A stretch of DNA of 64,000 nucleotides from Methylomonas sp. 11b (GTDB lineage Bacteria > Pseudomonadota > Gammaproteobacteria > Methylococcales > Methylomonadaceae): contig NZ_KI911557.1 in NCBI RefSeq assembly GCF_000515215.1, positions 1,137,586 through 1,201,585 of the forward strand. The letters run 5' to 3'. Under the pieces are notes generated by a model that saw only the letters and a program-made list of their open reading frames with translations, had not been told where the DNA came from and made no database searches. Both the position numbers and the translations under genes were made by a program. Below are positions 37,655 through 46,270 of the stretch, in pieces (positions within the stretch are counted from its first letter, which is position 1; every line of letters starts with the position of its first letter).

Positions 37655-38611
37655 ATGCGACAAACTACTGATATATCTCAAGCTAAACCACTCATTTCCG
37701 TGATTATGCCTTGCTATAACTCGGCACATATCATTGAAAAAACCATCGCCAATCTGTATCAACAAACTTTCGACAATTTTGAATTGGTAGTGGTTGACGA
37801 CGGCTCCTTGGATAACTCGCTAGAGGTTTTGCAGAAAATAACAGAGCTATATAAAAATATAAAAATTATTTCCCAACAGAATAAAGGCCCCGGTCCTGCC
37901 CGCAATAGAGGATTAGGAGCCGCATCAGGAGAATTCATCGCCTTTCTGGACTCCGACGACAGTTGGCACCCTGAGTTTCTGGCAAAGCTTCATCATAAAC
38001 TTAAAGAGAATCCGAATTGCGTGCTGGCATACTGCGGCTGGCAAAATATTGGGCTCAATGCCGAACAATGCCAACCTTATATTCCGCCTGATTATGAAGA
38101 AAATGATAAGTTTGCCGTTTTGTTGCACAGTTGCCCTTGGCCAATTCACGCCGCGTTGACGCGCAAATTTGCCATCGATCAAGTTGGAGGTTTTAACGAA
38201 CACTGGCTAACCGCGGAAGATTTCGATATGTGGATTAGGATTGCAATGTTCGCCAATATTGTCCGCGTTCCTGAAGTACTGGCTTATTATCATCATCAAC
38301 AAGGCGAACAAATTTCCAGCAACAGACTTAGGGCAATACTAAATCATTGGGGCGTACAAAAAGGCTTACTGCACGACTTTCCAGAAATATCGCAAACCCT
38401 GGGTAAAGCTAAAACCGATCTTTTGACAAAAGGCCAGTTATTGCAAAGAGCTTATGAGTTTTATTGGAAAAACGATTTACCTAGCGCGCATCATTTATTT
38501 AGAAAAGCCTTGGGGATGGGGTATTTTGGTACGAACGACTTAAAATATATTCTACCCAGCTTACTGCCTCTAACGCTTTACCGGGCTCTAATAAAAAAAA
38601 TACGGAGTTAA
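37655..38611 (+). CDS. GT2 family glycosyltransferase (copy 4)
   Basis: GT-A enzyme of 318 residues: ISVIMPCYNSAHII, LVVVDDGSLDNS, GPGPARNRGLGAASGE, metal motif FLDSDDSW, and LTAEDFDMWIRI. The tail has NDLPSAHHLFRKALGMGY and KYILPSLLPLTLYRALI, the same TPR-like end as the enzymes at 24738 and 31814. It is the last glycosyltransferase of the run, 72 bases after the GT4 gene and 48 bases before apbE. Confidence 0.93.
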   Translation: MRQTTDISQAKPLISVIMPCYNSAHIIEKTIANLYQQTFDNFELVVVDDGSLDNSLEVLQKITELYKNIKIISQQNKGPGPARNRGLGAASGEFIAFLDSDDSWHPEFLAKLHHKLKENPNCVLAYCGWQNIGLNAEQCQPYIPPDYEENDKFAVLLHSCPWPIHAALTRKFAIDQVGGFNEHWLTAEDFDMWIRIAMFANIVRVPEVLAYYHHQQGEQISSNRLRAILNHWGVQKGLLHDFPEISQTLGKAKTDLLTKGQLLQRAYEFYWKNDLPSAHHLFRKALGMGYFGTNDLKYILPSLLPLTLYRALIKKIRS

Positions 38612-38659
38612 GATCCCATTAGCCAGCGTTGATAACTTTCAAGCCGACAAAGATTAATC

Positions 38660-39571
38660 TTGAGCCCAACATCCTTATTTCGCTTCCCATTCCAGGCTAT
38701 GGGTACCCAATGCGAGATCCAATTGATTTCCGCTGAGCATAAACAGGCCAAGCGTATTGCCGATATCGTAATAGCCGACGTGCAACGCTTAGAGGGCTTG
38801 TATTCCCGCTATAAACCCGACAGTCTGCTATCAAGGATTAATAAGGCGGCAGCCAAAGGCGGTCACATTACAGTCGATGCCGAAACTGCTGGATTACTGA
38901 ATTATGCCGCAACCTGTTATCAACAAAGCGACGGCCTGTTCGACATCACTTCCGGAATTTTACGGCAGGCTTGGCGTTTCGAGTCCGGCCAGTTGCCGGA
39001 TGAACAACTGATTAAAACACTATTGAAAAAAGTCGGATGGCACAAGCTACGCTGGCAGGCACCGCTATTGGAGTTTCCGCTGGCCGGCATGGAGCTGGAT
39101 TTTGGCGGTATCGTCAAAGAATATGCCGTAGACAGGGCTGCGGTAATTGCGCAGAATGCCGGCGCTCGCCACGGCCTTATCAACCTGGGCGGCGACATCA
39201 AACTGATAGGCCCAAGACCGGATGGCGCGGCCTGGCAAGTGGGCATCCATCACCCCCGCCAAAGGCAGGCATTAGCAAGTACTTTGGCACTACATAACGG
39301 CGCAGTCGCCAGCAGTGGGGACTATGAGCGTTGCATTATCGTCAACGGCCAGCGCTACGGACACATTCTTAATCCCAAAACAGGCTGGCCGGTTCGGCAT
39401 TTGGCATCTGTCAGCGTCGTCGGCGAATTCTGCGTAGTGGCCGGCAGCGCGTCAACCATCGCCATGCTCAAGGAAGAACAAGGCCCAAGCTGGCTGGAAC
39501 AGTTGGAATTGCCGTACTTGTGGATAGACGTACACGGCAATTCCGGAGGCTCGTTAGCCAATCGCATCTAG
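38660..39571 (+). CDS. apbE: FAD:protein FMN transferase ApbE
   Basis: Flavin-transferring enzyme that attaches FMN to Ser/Thr of target proteins such as NqrB/C or RnfD/G subunits, usually exported or membrane bound. The 303-residue product has the family start FPFQAMGTQCEIQL, the metal site MELDFGGIVKEYAVDRA, NLGGDIKLIGPRPDG, and HILNPKTGWPV. The start is TTG: the conserved F-x-AMGT lies downstream of it and no nearer ATG exists before it. It has no clear signal peptide, unlike many ApbE proteins. No obvious flavoprotein target is in the window. Confidence 0.93.
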   Translation: MSPTSLFRFPFQAMGTQCEIQLISAEHKQAKRIADIVIADVQRLEGLYSRYKPDSLLSRINKAAAKGGHITVDAETAGLLNYAATCYQQSDGLFDITSGILRQAWRFESGQLPDEQLIKTLLKKVGWHKLRWQAPLLEFPLAGMELDFGGIVKEYAVDRAAVIAQNAGARHGLINLGGDIKLIGPRPDGAAWQVGIHHPRQRQALASTLALHNGAVASSGDYERCIIVNGQRYGHILNPKTGWPVRHLASVSVVGEFCVVAGSASTIAMLKEEQGPSWLEQLELPYLWIDVHGNSGGSLANRI

Positions 39572-39606
39572 ACAGCAACACGCCGAATTTTTTCCCGTTA
39601 CCGATG

Positions 39607-39669
39607 TGGCGCAAACTGAATGCGCCAAAAAATACGGCATATCCCCTGCCATTGCGGCATAAGCCGCAA
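39607..39669. repeat. Two perfect hairpins after apbE
   Basis: TGGCGCA (39607-39613) pairs with TGCGCCA (39621-39627), loop AACTGAA. TTGCGGC (39652-39658) pairs with GCCGCAA (39663-39669), loop ATAA. Neither has a T-run on the plus strand. They may stabilise the 3' end of the polysaccharide/apbE transcript or act in termination. Confidence 0.5.
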
Positions 39670-39729
39670 AACCGGTACTTAGGCATTACTCATACCCTCG
39701 ACAGGCCCCGCCGAATGTGGATTGATTAT

Positions 39730-39745
39730 TGGCACATCTATTGCT
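39730..39745 (+). promoter_or_regulatory. Near-consensus sigma-54 promoter with no coding gene behind it
   Basis: TGGCACATCTATTGCT matches the -24/-12 consensus TGGCAC-N5-TTGCW with the required GG-N10-GC spacing. Predicted start of transcription is near 39756. No convincing plus-strand gene follows before mtdA (41259), as mdh lies on the other strand. The remaining gap (to 40074) holds several GGA motifs, small inverted repeats and an A-rich stretch, so an untranslated RNA is possible. A 73-codon open frame here overlaps the promoter itself and does not look real. Confidence 0.5.
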
Positions 39746-39764
39746 TTATCTAAAAAATAAAGCA
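39742..39764 (+). terminator. Hairpin with T-rich tail after apbE
   Basis: TGCTTTAT (39742-39749) and ATAAAGCA (39757-39764) pair perfectly over a CTAAAAA loop and are followed by ctattttgttg. It could end read-through from apbE. It overlaps the -12 part of the sigma-54 site. Confidence 0.45.
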
Positions 39765-39960
39765 CTATTTTGTTGCCTGCCCCATCCAAGCAATTTGCGG
39801 GGTATCAACTACAGCCCCCAACCCATTCAAGATTTTAAGAACGCGCTAAAAATGCCCTTTCTTTGGATGAGGGATAGAGTGCTTTTACCAGTCGTTAACA
39901 AGCTGCCACGGATGGCGGCGCCTTATGAATCGGCAAACCGGGAGACCTAGCGACGCAATT

Positions 39961-40012
39961 ACAAGAAAAAATCAGAAATAAAAATAGCGCGGTAGTTGTT
40001 AGCTATACCGCG
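39961..40012 (-). terminator. Terminator for mdh
   Basis: On the minus strand cgcggta and taccgcg (40006-40012 and 39988-39994) form a stem about 65 bases beyond the mdh stop. It is followed by ctatttttatttctgatttttt, a strongly T-rich tail. Confidence 0.65.
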
Positions 40013-40074
40013 AGATGGAGAACCCGATAAGCCCAGCCGCGCTGAATCGCTGCTGAGCTCCAGCACTTGGATAA

Positions 40075-41052
40075 TTAGAGTAAATGTTTGATGGCTTGTC
40101 GTTCTTCTTTTAACTCTACTTCGTTTTGACGTAATCTTGCCAAGCTGAACTCGTTAAGATCCAAACCCTTTACGATGCCGATTTGTCCATCCACCACCGT
40201 TACCGGGAAGGAATAAACCAATCCTTCCTCAACGCCATAGCTACCGTCGGATGCCACCGCCATACTCACCCAGTCTCCCGGATCGGTACCGAAGGCCCAG
40301 ACCCGCATATGCTCAATCGCCGCATGCGCCGCAGACGCCGCGCTGGACTGGCCGCGTACCTTGATAATTTCAGTACCTCGGTACTGAACAGTGGGGATAA
40401 ATTCATCAACAAACCAGGATTGCTCAACCAAAGACAACACATCCATGCCCTTGACTTTGGCATGATGTAAATCAGGATATTGAGTGCAGGAATGGTTACC
40501 CCAAACCGCCACATTTTTTACGTCCCTGCTCAGCACCCCGCATTTCTCGGCCACCTGGCTTATCGCGCGTTTATGATCGAGCATGGTCATCGCCGTAAAA
40601 CACTCCGGCGCTAAATCCGGTGCATTGTTGATGGCAATCAGCGCATTGGTATTAGCCGGATTGCCGGTCACTAACACCTTGACATTCCGGCTGGCTACCT
40701 CATTCAGCGCCCGGCCTTGGGTGATAAAAATCTGCGCGTTATCCAATAACAAATCGCTACGCAACATCCCTGGTCCGCGCGGTTTTGCACCCACCAAAAA
40801 TGCATAATCGACGTTATCGAACGCCACTTTCGGATCGTCGGTAATGATGATTTTGTTGATCAACGGAAACGCACAGTCATTCAATTCCATCACCACGCCT
40901 TGTAACTGCTTCATAGCCGGTGGAATTTCCAACAGACGCAGCACGATAGGCTGATCAAGTCCCAGCAGTTCCCCGGACGCCAAATGAAATAACAAGGAAT
41001 AACTAATCTGACCAGCTGCACCTGTTACAGCAATATCAACGGGCGTTTTCAT
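40075..41052 (-). CDS. mdh: Malate dehydrogenase
   Basis: NAD-dependent oxidation of malate, serving the TCA cycle and, in methylotrophs, the serine cycle in the reducing direction. The 325-residue product has the Rossmann loop [13 protein letters not shown], the [18 protein letters not shown] mobile loop with catalytic arginines, [12 protein letters not shown], and the active-site His in [13 protein letters not shown]. It is the cytosolic-like type (325-330 residues) common in proteobacteria. ATG 41052 has a clear aaagagga ribosome site. Transcribed divergently from mtdA. Confidence 0.97.
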   Translation of the reverse strand: MKTPVDIAVTGAAGQISYSLLFHLASGELLGLDQPIVLRLLEIPPAMKQLQGVVMELNDCAFPLINKIIITDDPKVAFDNVDYAFLVGAKPRGPGMLRSDLLLDNAQIFITQGRALNEVASRNVKVLVTGNPANTNALIAINNAPDLAPECFTAMTMLDHKRAISQVAEKCGVLSRDVKNVAVWGNHSCTQYPDLHHAKVKGMDVLSLVEQSWFVDEFIPTVQYRGTEIIKVRGQSSAASAAHAAIEHMRVWAFGTDPGDWVSMAVASDGSYGVEEGLVYSFPVTVVDGQIGIVKGLDLNEFSLARLRQNEVELKEERQAIKHLL

Positions 41053-41199
41053 CTGCGTTCCTCTTTAATGATTGGATTCTTCCACACCCGACCCAACGGC
41101 AGGCTTTTCCAATATGACATAAAGTTTTTGAGCAAACAATCACTAATTCCAGCTTGCCAAAACCGGTTTGGATTCTGCGGCGAGGTAAATATTATTCTG

Positions 41200-41205
41200 T
41201 ATAAT
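41200..41205 (+). promoter_or_regulatory. Candidate -10 box for mtdA
   Basis: A perfect TATAAT lies 53 bases before the mtdA ATG, preceded by TTCTG. No good -35 box is found at 16-18 bases, so an activator may be needed or the call may be wrong. The 206-bp mdh-mtdA divergent region holds it. Confidence 0.4.
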
Positions 41206-41258
41206 GCCGTCGGCTAACCTTCTCCCACCAGGCCACCATTTTTATATCAGGTAGCTTA

Positions 41259-42116
41259 ATGAAAAAATTGTTATTCCAGTTCGACACCGATACCCATCCC
41301 TCGGCTTTCGATACCGTAGTCGCTTACGACGGCGGCGCGGACCATGTCATTGGTTACGGCAACATTACCCCCGATAACGTCGGTGGCCTGGTTGACGGCA
41401 CGATCTTTACTCGCGCACCCAAGGACAAAAAAAATACTGCGATTTTTATCGGCGGCAGCAATATCGAGGCTGGCCAGCGCTTACTGATAGCGGTGCAGAA
41501 GCATTTTTTTCCCGGCTTCCAAGTCTCAGTGATGCTGGACAGTAACGGCAGCAATACCACAGCCGCCGCCGCCGTTGCCAAACTGGGCAGCAGCGCTAGC
41601 CTGGCCGGCAAAAAAGCCGTGGTTCTGGCCGGCACCGGCCCGGTCGGGCAACGCGCGGCCGCGATGATGGCACTGGAAGGCGCGCAAGTCAGTATCACGT
41701 CCCGACACATATTTAACGCGGAAAAAGCCTGCTTCGCGATGAAGGAGCGTTTCGGCGTAGATCTAACACCGGTAGAAGCAGCCGATTACGACAGTCGCGC
41801 CGCCGCTATCCAAGACGCCAACATCGTGTTAGCTACCGGTGCTGCCGGCGTCCAATTATTAAAGCCGGAACATTGGCAAAACAATCCGCATCTGCAATTG
41901 ATGGCAGACGCCAACGCCACGCCGCCGGTCGGAATCGGCGGTACGGATGTACTGGATCGCGGCGAACAGCGGCACGGCAAAATCGTCTGGGGCGCCATCG
42001 GCTTCGGCGCGTTAAAACTGGCCTTGCACCGCGCCTGTATCACCAAACTATTTGAAAGCAACAAGCAGGTGTTCGACGCGGAAATTATCTTCGCACTCGC
42101 TAAAGCCATGGCTTAA
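41259..42116 (+). CDS. mtdA: NADP-dependent methylene-H4MPT/methylene-H4F dehydrogenase
   Basis: Oxidises or reduces methylene and methenyl forms of tetrahydromethanopterin and tetrahydrofolate with NADP, a core step of C1 metabolism. The 285-residue product has the MtdA start LLFQFDTDTHPSAFDTVVAYDGGADH and GYGNITPDNV, the NADP loop VVLAGTGPVGQRAAA, SMLDSNGSNTTAAA-like block and HRACITKLFESN near the end. Length equals that of Methylobacterium MtdA (288). It heads mtdA-gck-glyA, with 17- and 24-base gaps. This gene is the strongest indicator that the host is a methylotroph. Confidence 0.96.
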   Translation: MKKLLFQFDTDTHPSAFDTVVAYDGGADHVIGYGNITPDNVGGLVDGTIFTRAPKDKKNTAIFIGGSNIEAGQRLLIAVQKHFFPGFQVSVMLDSNGSNTTAAAAVAKLGSSASLAGKKAVVLAGTGPVGQRAAAMMALEGAQVSITSRHIFNAEKACFAMKERFGVDLTPVEAADYDSRAAAIQDANIVLATGAAGVQLLKPEHWQNNPHLQLMADANATPPVGIGGTDVLDRGEQRHGKIVWGAIGFGALKLALHRACITKLFESNKQVFDAEIIFALAKAMA

Positions 42117-42133
42117 GGTCCTGCCGGATCGAT

Positions 42134-43489
42134 ATGCCCACCAGAGAGCCAAGTTTACGCGAACACGCAACCGCCATTTTTCAAGCGGGTGTGGCGGCGG
42201 CCAACCCCTATATTGCCGTCAAACACTTTCTGAACGCCGATAGCGAACTATTACATATCGGCTCGCCACAAACCGGCTACCGCAGCGGCGACTGGCGATG
42301 CATTCATCTAATATCATTCGGCAAAGCCGCTTGCGCAATGGCGGATGCGGCGCAAGCGATTATTCCCGAGTCTTGGCTTGCCGCTAAAGGCATTGTCGTG
42401 ACTAATTACGACAACATTGATGTCGTAGAAAATTGCCAGGTATTCGGTGCCGGCCATCCGCTGCCGGACGCTGCCGGTTTGCACGCCGCAAAGACCATCG
42501 CTAATCGTTTAAGCAGTGCGCAATCCGGGGAACTGGTGTTAGTGCTGATTTCCGGCGGCGGCTCGGCATTGCTGCCCTACCCGGTCGCCGGCATCAATCT
42601 GGCGGATAAAATCGCCACCACCCGTTTATTGCTGGCCTGTGGCGCAACCATCAACCAAATCAATTGCGTCCGTAAACATTTATCCCAGCTCAAAGGCGGC
42701 GGCCTTGCCCGACTTGCCGCACCCGCCGATTTGCATGCACTGATTCTATCCGACGTATTGGATAACGATTTAAGCGCCATTGCCAGTGGCCCCAGCGTGC
42801 CAGATGATACGACTTTCGGAGATGCCGTCGCGGTACTCAAATCCTTCGGCATTTGGCAGCAAATACCGCTTAGCGTCCAAAAGCATTTAGACGAAGGCGT
42901 GCAAGGCTTACAAATCGAAACCCCGAAAAGCGGTGACCCGCTCTTCCAACATAGCAGCCACACCTTGGTGGGCAGCAATTCCACCAGCGTAGATGCCGCA
43001 GCGAATGCCGCAGCCGACTTAGGTTACCAAACCCAAATTTACAGCAAGCAGCTATGCGGCGAAGCGCGTTTGGTTGCCGAGCAACTGGTGCAGCACGCAC
43101 TTTCCATTTCGGCGGACATAGCTCAACCTACCGCCCTTGTCGCCGGCGGCGAAACCACCGTTACCTTGAAAGGAACCGGCAAAGGTGGTCGCAATCAGGA
43201 AATGGCTCTCGCCTTTGCGCTAGCCGCGGAAAAATATGGTCTGAATAACGCGTGGACGTTTTTAAGCGGCGGCACTGACGGGCGCGACGGCCCCACCGAT
43301 GCCGCCGGCGGCATCGTGGATAACGACAGTTTGCAGCGCATACGTGACGCGGCTCTCGACCCAGACGCCATGCTGAACGATAATAACGCCTATCCGGCCC
43401 TCAAAGCCGCTAACGATTTACTGCTGAGCGGCGCGACCGGCACCAATGTCGCCGATTTGCAAATTCTGCTGCTGCATCCCAACGCATAA
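42134..43489 (+). CDS. gckA: Glycerate 2-kinase (MOFRL family)
   Basis: Phosphorylates D-glycerate to 2-phosphoglycerate, the exit step of the serine cycle. The 451-residue product has the DUF4147 N-terminal domain (FGKAACAMADAA, GHPLPDAAGL, LISGGGSALLPYP, KHLSQLKGGGLARLA) and the MOFRL C-terminal domain (GKGGRNQEMALAFAL, LSGGTDGRDGPTDAAGG, TGTNVADLQILL). It lies between mtdA and glyA, which supports the serine-cycle assignment. No strong Shine-Dalgarno is seen before ATG 42134. Confidence 0.94.
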   Translation: MPTREPSLREHATAIFQAGVAAANPYIAVKHFLNADSELLHIGSPQTGYRSGDWRCIHLISFGKAACAMADAAQAIIPESWLAAKGIVVTNYDNIDVVENCQVFGAGHPLPDAAGLHAAKTIANRLSSAQSGELVLVLISGGGSALLPYPVAGINLADKIATTRLLLACGATINQINCVRKHLSQLKGGGLARLAAPADLHALILSDVLDNDLSAIASGPSVPDDTTFGDAVAVLKSFGIWQQIPLSVQKHLDEGVQGLQIETPKSGDPLFQHSSHTLVGSNSTSVDAAANAAADLGYQTQIYSKQLCGEARLVAEQLVQHALSISADIAQPTALVAGGETTVTLKGTGKGGRNQEMALAFALAAEKYGLNNAWTFLSGGTDGRDGPTDAAGGIVDNDSLQRIRDAALDPDAMLNDNNAYPALKAANDLLLSGATGTNVADLQILLLHPNA

Positions 43490-43513
43490 CCCGAACTTAC
43501 TTTAGGAGACCCC

Positions 43514-44773
43514 ATGTTTAGCGAATCGATGACCATCAAAGGCTTTGATGACGAACTATTTCAAGCGATGGAACAAGAACGCCAACGCCAGGAAGACCAT
43601 ATCGAACTGATCGCCTCGGAAAACTATGCCAGCCCCCGGGTTCTGGAAGCGCAGGGCACCGTACTGACCAATAAATACGCGGAAGGTTATCCGGAAAAAC
43701 GCTATTACGGCGGTTGCGAATATGTTGACATCGTCGAGCAATTAGCGATCGATCGCGCCAAAGAACTGTTCGGTGCCGATTTTGCCAATGTGCAGCCGCA
43801 TTCCGGTTCACAAGCCAATATGGCGGTGTTCATGTCGCTAATCCAACCCGGCGACACCATCCTGGGCTTGAGCCTCGCCGACGGAGGCCATTTAACCCAC
43901 GGTGCGAAACCCAACTTTTCCGGCAAAATCTACAACGCCATCCAGTACGGCTTGAACAAAGACACCGGCGAAATCGATTACGAGCAAGTCGAAGCACTGG
44001 CTTTGGAGCACAAACCCAAACTCATCATCGCAGGGTTCTCGGCGTATTCGCGCATTTGGGACTGGCAACGCTTCCGCGACATCGCCGATAAGGTAGGCGC
44101 TTATCTGGTGGTGGACATGGCCCATGTCGCCGGCTTGGTTGCCGCTGGTTTGTACCCCAACCCCCTGCCAATTGCCGACGTGGTCACCAGCACCACCCAC
44201 AAATCCCTGCGCGGCCCTCGCGGCGGCTTGATTTTGTGCAAAAGCAATCCAGACCTGGAAAAAAAGATCAACTCCAACATTTTTCCCGGCATTCAAGGTG
44301 GACCGCTGATGCACGTCATCGCCGCCAAGGCCGTAGCGTTTAAAGAAGCCCTGACTCCGGAATTTAAAACCTACCAACAACAAGTGGTGAAAAACGCCCG
44401 AGCCATGGCCGAAGTGTTTGTCAAACGCGGCTTTGACGTGGTCTCCGGCGGCACCGACAACCATTTGATGCTGGTGTCATTAATCCCCAAAGGCATCACC
44501 GGCAAGGCCGCCGACGCCGCCTTGGGCCGAGCGCACATCACCGTCAACAAAAACGCCGTTCCCAACGACCCGCAATCGCCTTTCGTCACCAGTGGCATCC
44601 GCGTTGGCACCCCTGCCCCCACCTCGCGCGGCTTCAAGGAAGACGAAGTTCGCCAAGTGGCGGAATGGATGTGCGATGTGATGGATAATCTGGAGGATGA
44701 GAGTGTGATTGATGCGGTTAGGGAGAAAGTGCATTTGTTGTGTGCTAGGTTTCCGGTTTATTCGGCTGGGTAA
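43514..44773 (+). CDS. glyA: Serine hydroxymethyltransferase
   Basis: PLP enzyme converting glycine and methylene-H4F to serine; it feeds C1 units into the serine cycle and general metabolism. The 419-residue product shows [44 protein letters not shown] and the PLP lysine in [18 protein letters not shown] 43514 has a strong aggag ribosome site. It is the last gene of the mtdA-gckA-glyA set. An intergenic repeat begins two bases after its stop codon. Confidence 0.98.
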   Translation: MFSESMTIKGFDDELFQAMEQERQRQEDHIELIASENYASPRVLEAQGTVLTNKYAEGYPEKRYYGGCEYVDIVEQLAIDRAKELFGADFANVQPHSGSQANMAVFMSLIQPGDTILGLSLADGGHLTHGAKPNFSGKIYNAIQYGLNKDTGEIDYEQVEALALEHKPKLIIAGFSAYSRIWDWQRFRDIADKVGAYLVVDMAHVAGLVAAGLYPNPLPIADVVTSTTHKSLRGPRGGLILCKSNPDLEKKINSNIFPGIQGGPLMHVIAAKAVAFKEALTPEFKTYQQQVVKNARAMAEVFVKRGFDVVSGGTDNHLMLVSLIPKGITGKAADAALGRAHITVNKNAVPNDPQSPFVTSGIRVGTPAPTSRGFKEDEVRQVAEWMCDVMDNLEDESVIDAVREKVHLLCARFPVYSAG

Positions 44774-44775
44774 GA

Positions 44776-45170
44776 TTATGTGTCGCTATCGCGACAGGTG
44801 TTTTTAAGTCGGGTCTCGGCCCGACAGCAGAGATACTTTCGCTACGAAAACCATCCTTGGTTTTCGCCCTGCGGGCCAGCCTGCCGGCTGTTCAAATTCG
44901 TTCCGTACGAATTTGTGCTTGTCCAAAGAAAAGTATCCAAAAGAAAAGACACCCGAATGCCGCTTGTTTCCTGCGCTCCGAAGCTTTTGAACGGGGTCGC
45001 CGAAAGGGGCTCCCTGCCCCTTCGGCAACGCGATGCATCCCTGCATCGCCCCTAGCGGGCTGCTCACTCGGTACATCCATGTACCTCGCCCTTCGGGTGC
45101 TGCGCATGCAAATCGGCTATCCTGCCGATTTGTCCGTCCAAAAGCTCCGGTGCTCGGCGCCGCATAGGGG
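44776..45170 (+). repeat. Long intergenic repeat, left copy
   Basis: About 395 bases starting TTATGTGTCGCTA. It includes GTCGGGTCTCGGCCCGACAGC, CCAAAGAAAAGT, CACCCGAATGCCGCTT, CTGCGCTCCGAAGC and AAAAGCTCCGGTGCTCGGCG. The copy at 46271-46524 has the same blocks in the same order on the opposite strand. It also has about 140 extra bases (from about 44840) absent from the other copy. Open frames in it resemble the spurious ORFs often called in such repeats and are not genes. Confidence 0.85.
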
Positions 45171-45229
45171 AATCAACACCGTCCCGACTGTGAAAGATTT
45201 TGGGGGATTGTTCAGAATTTTGATGTAGC

Positions 45230-45304
45230 TCCGAATAGTGAAGCGTATTCGGAGGAACGAGAGATTTAGTTTGAACATACGCCCGATTACGCTGTGCTAA
45301 TCGG
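45230..45304. repeat. Two short perfect hairpins upstream of the lipoprotein gene
   Basis: TCCGAATA (45230-45237) pairs with TATTCGGA (45246-45253). CCGATTA (45283-45289) pairs with TAATCGG (45298-45304). Both have 8-base loops (gtgaagcg and cgctgtgc). They look like REP-type palindromes and sit 44-118 bases before the ATG. Confidence 0.6.
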
Positions 45305-45347
45305 TATCTACAAGCTCTCAAGCTGCAACGTTGTTTATGGAGGAATT

Positions 45348-46067
45348 ATGAAAAAGGCCTTGGTTTTTACATTAACTGCACTTGTTACAGCTTGTTCCGC
45401 AACCGATATGCGCCCTCGCCTGGAACAATCGATTGTAGATGTTCCGAAAACTCAGTTTTCCACCGCAAAAACTGTGGAAGAGATTAGGAGTTTGCGCCCA
45501 CAGGCAACTGTCCCATTAAAAATCGCCGTAGTACCAGCAAACCGCCGTAGATCGGAAATTTCAAAAGAGGAGCAAGAGGCTATAAAGTCGTGGGGCGAAA
45601 AATTTAAGACTTTAGGCTTTGTTAAAAGCTTTGAAATCGTCCCTCATTCCTTAATATCAAATTGCGGCTATCAAAGCGAAGGCGGATGCTTCTCCAACGA
45701 ATCTCGCCTAGCCGGCGCAAGAATGGGAGCCGATGCCGTCTTGTTTATTAACGATAATACGGATACTGATTCATACGTAAACCCATTAAGCGTATTGAAT
45801 ATATCCATCGTCGGAATGTGGCTGGCTCCGGGACATCACCGAGACTCGTATTCCATATACGAGGCGTCCCTTTTGGACATCAACAATGGCTATTTATACG
45901 GATTTGCGCAAGATAGTGGCGAGTACAAAGCAATTCGCCCATATATGTACGCGAACCGGAACACCGGGCAGAACGAAGCTCGGTTAGAAGCGTTAAACAA
46001 AGTTTTTCAAAAACTTTATGCGGCAGCCGAAGAGCAGATGAACAAAGATACAAATTTGAACAGATAG
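45348..46067 (+). CDS. Uncharacterised lipoprotein
   Basis: A 239-residue protein with a lipoprotein signal (MKKALVFTLTALVTAC, Cys16). ATG 45348 follows ggagga. I do not recognise the family. The mature part has VPLKIAVVPANRRR, a Cys-containing loop (NCGYQSEGGCFSNES), GARMGADAVLFINDN and a C-terminal helical end; the pattern resembles rhombotarget-A/RHS-associated-type lipoproteins only vaguely, so I name no function. It is the sole gene inside the inverted-repeat bracket 44776-46524. Composition is more AT-rich than glyA or lolD. Confidence 0.8.
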   Translation: MKKALVFTLTALVTACSATDMRPRLEQSIVDVPKTQFSTAKTVEEIRSLRPQATVPLKIAVVPANRRRSEISKEEQEAIKSWGEKFKTLGFVKSFEIVPHSLISNCGYQSEGGCFSNESRLAGARMGADAVLFINDNTDTDSYVNPLSVLNISIVGMWLAPGHHRDSYSIYEASLLDINNGYLYGFAQDSGEYKAIRPYMYANRNTGQNEARLEALNKVFQKLYAAAEEQMNKDTNLNR

Positions 46068-46134
46068 TTCTCAGTGACCCGTCAGGTAAGAAGCGAAGCC
46101 TATGGCTCAATCAGCAACGCCGTAAGTTGAAATT

Positions 46135-46223
46135 GGTAGGGCGTCAAATAGGCGTAGCCGTATTGCGCCGTATGTTGGCCTTTAATCATTCGGCGCATTA
46201 CGCTATCGCTTATACGCCCTACC
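46135..46223. repeat. Imperfect palindromic element downstream of the lipoprotein gene
   Basis: ggtagggcgt at 46135 and acgccctacc ending 46223 are perfect outer arms. The match continues inward with mismatches to ...gcgcc / ggcgc..., giving arms of about 33 bases around a 20-base AT-rich loop. This is typical of small palindromic intergenic elements. Confidence 0.75.
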
Positions 46224-46255
46224 AAGCTTCGTAAATAATAAGCCGCGGATTTGGC

Positions 46256-46266
46256 GGGGGGGGGGG
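46256..46266. repeat. Run of 11 G
   Basis: Uninterrupted G11 between the palindrome and the right repeat copy. It is intergenic; no frame uses it. It is slippage-prone and also prone to sequencing error. Confidence 0.9.
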
Positions 46267-46270
46267 AGCT

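Noticed and set aside
39729..39950. 73-codon plus-strand open frame in the apbE-mdh gap
   Set aside because: Its start overlaps the sigma-54 site, there is no ribosome site, and the product looks random. I treat the region as non-coding.
44780..45228. Several open frames of 70-120 codons within the left repeat copy, on both strands
   Set aside because: They coincide with repeat DNA. Such frames are recurrent false predictions in repeats of this type.
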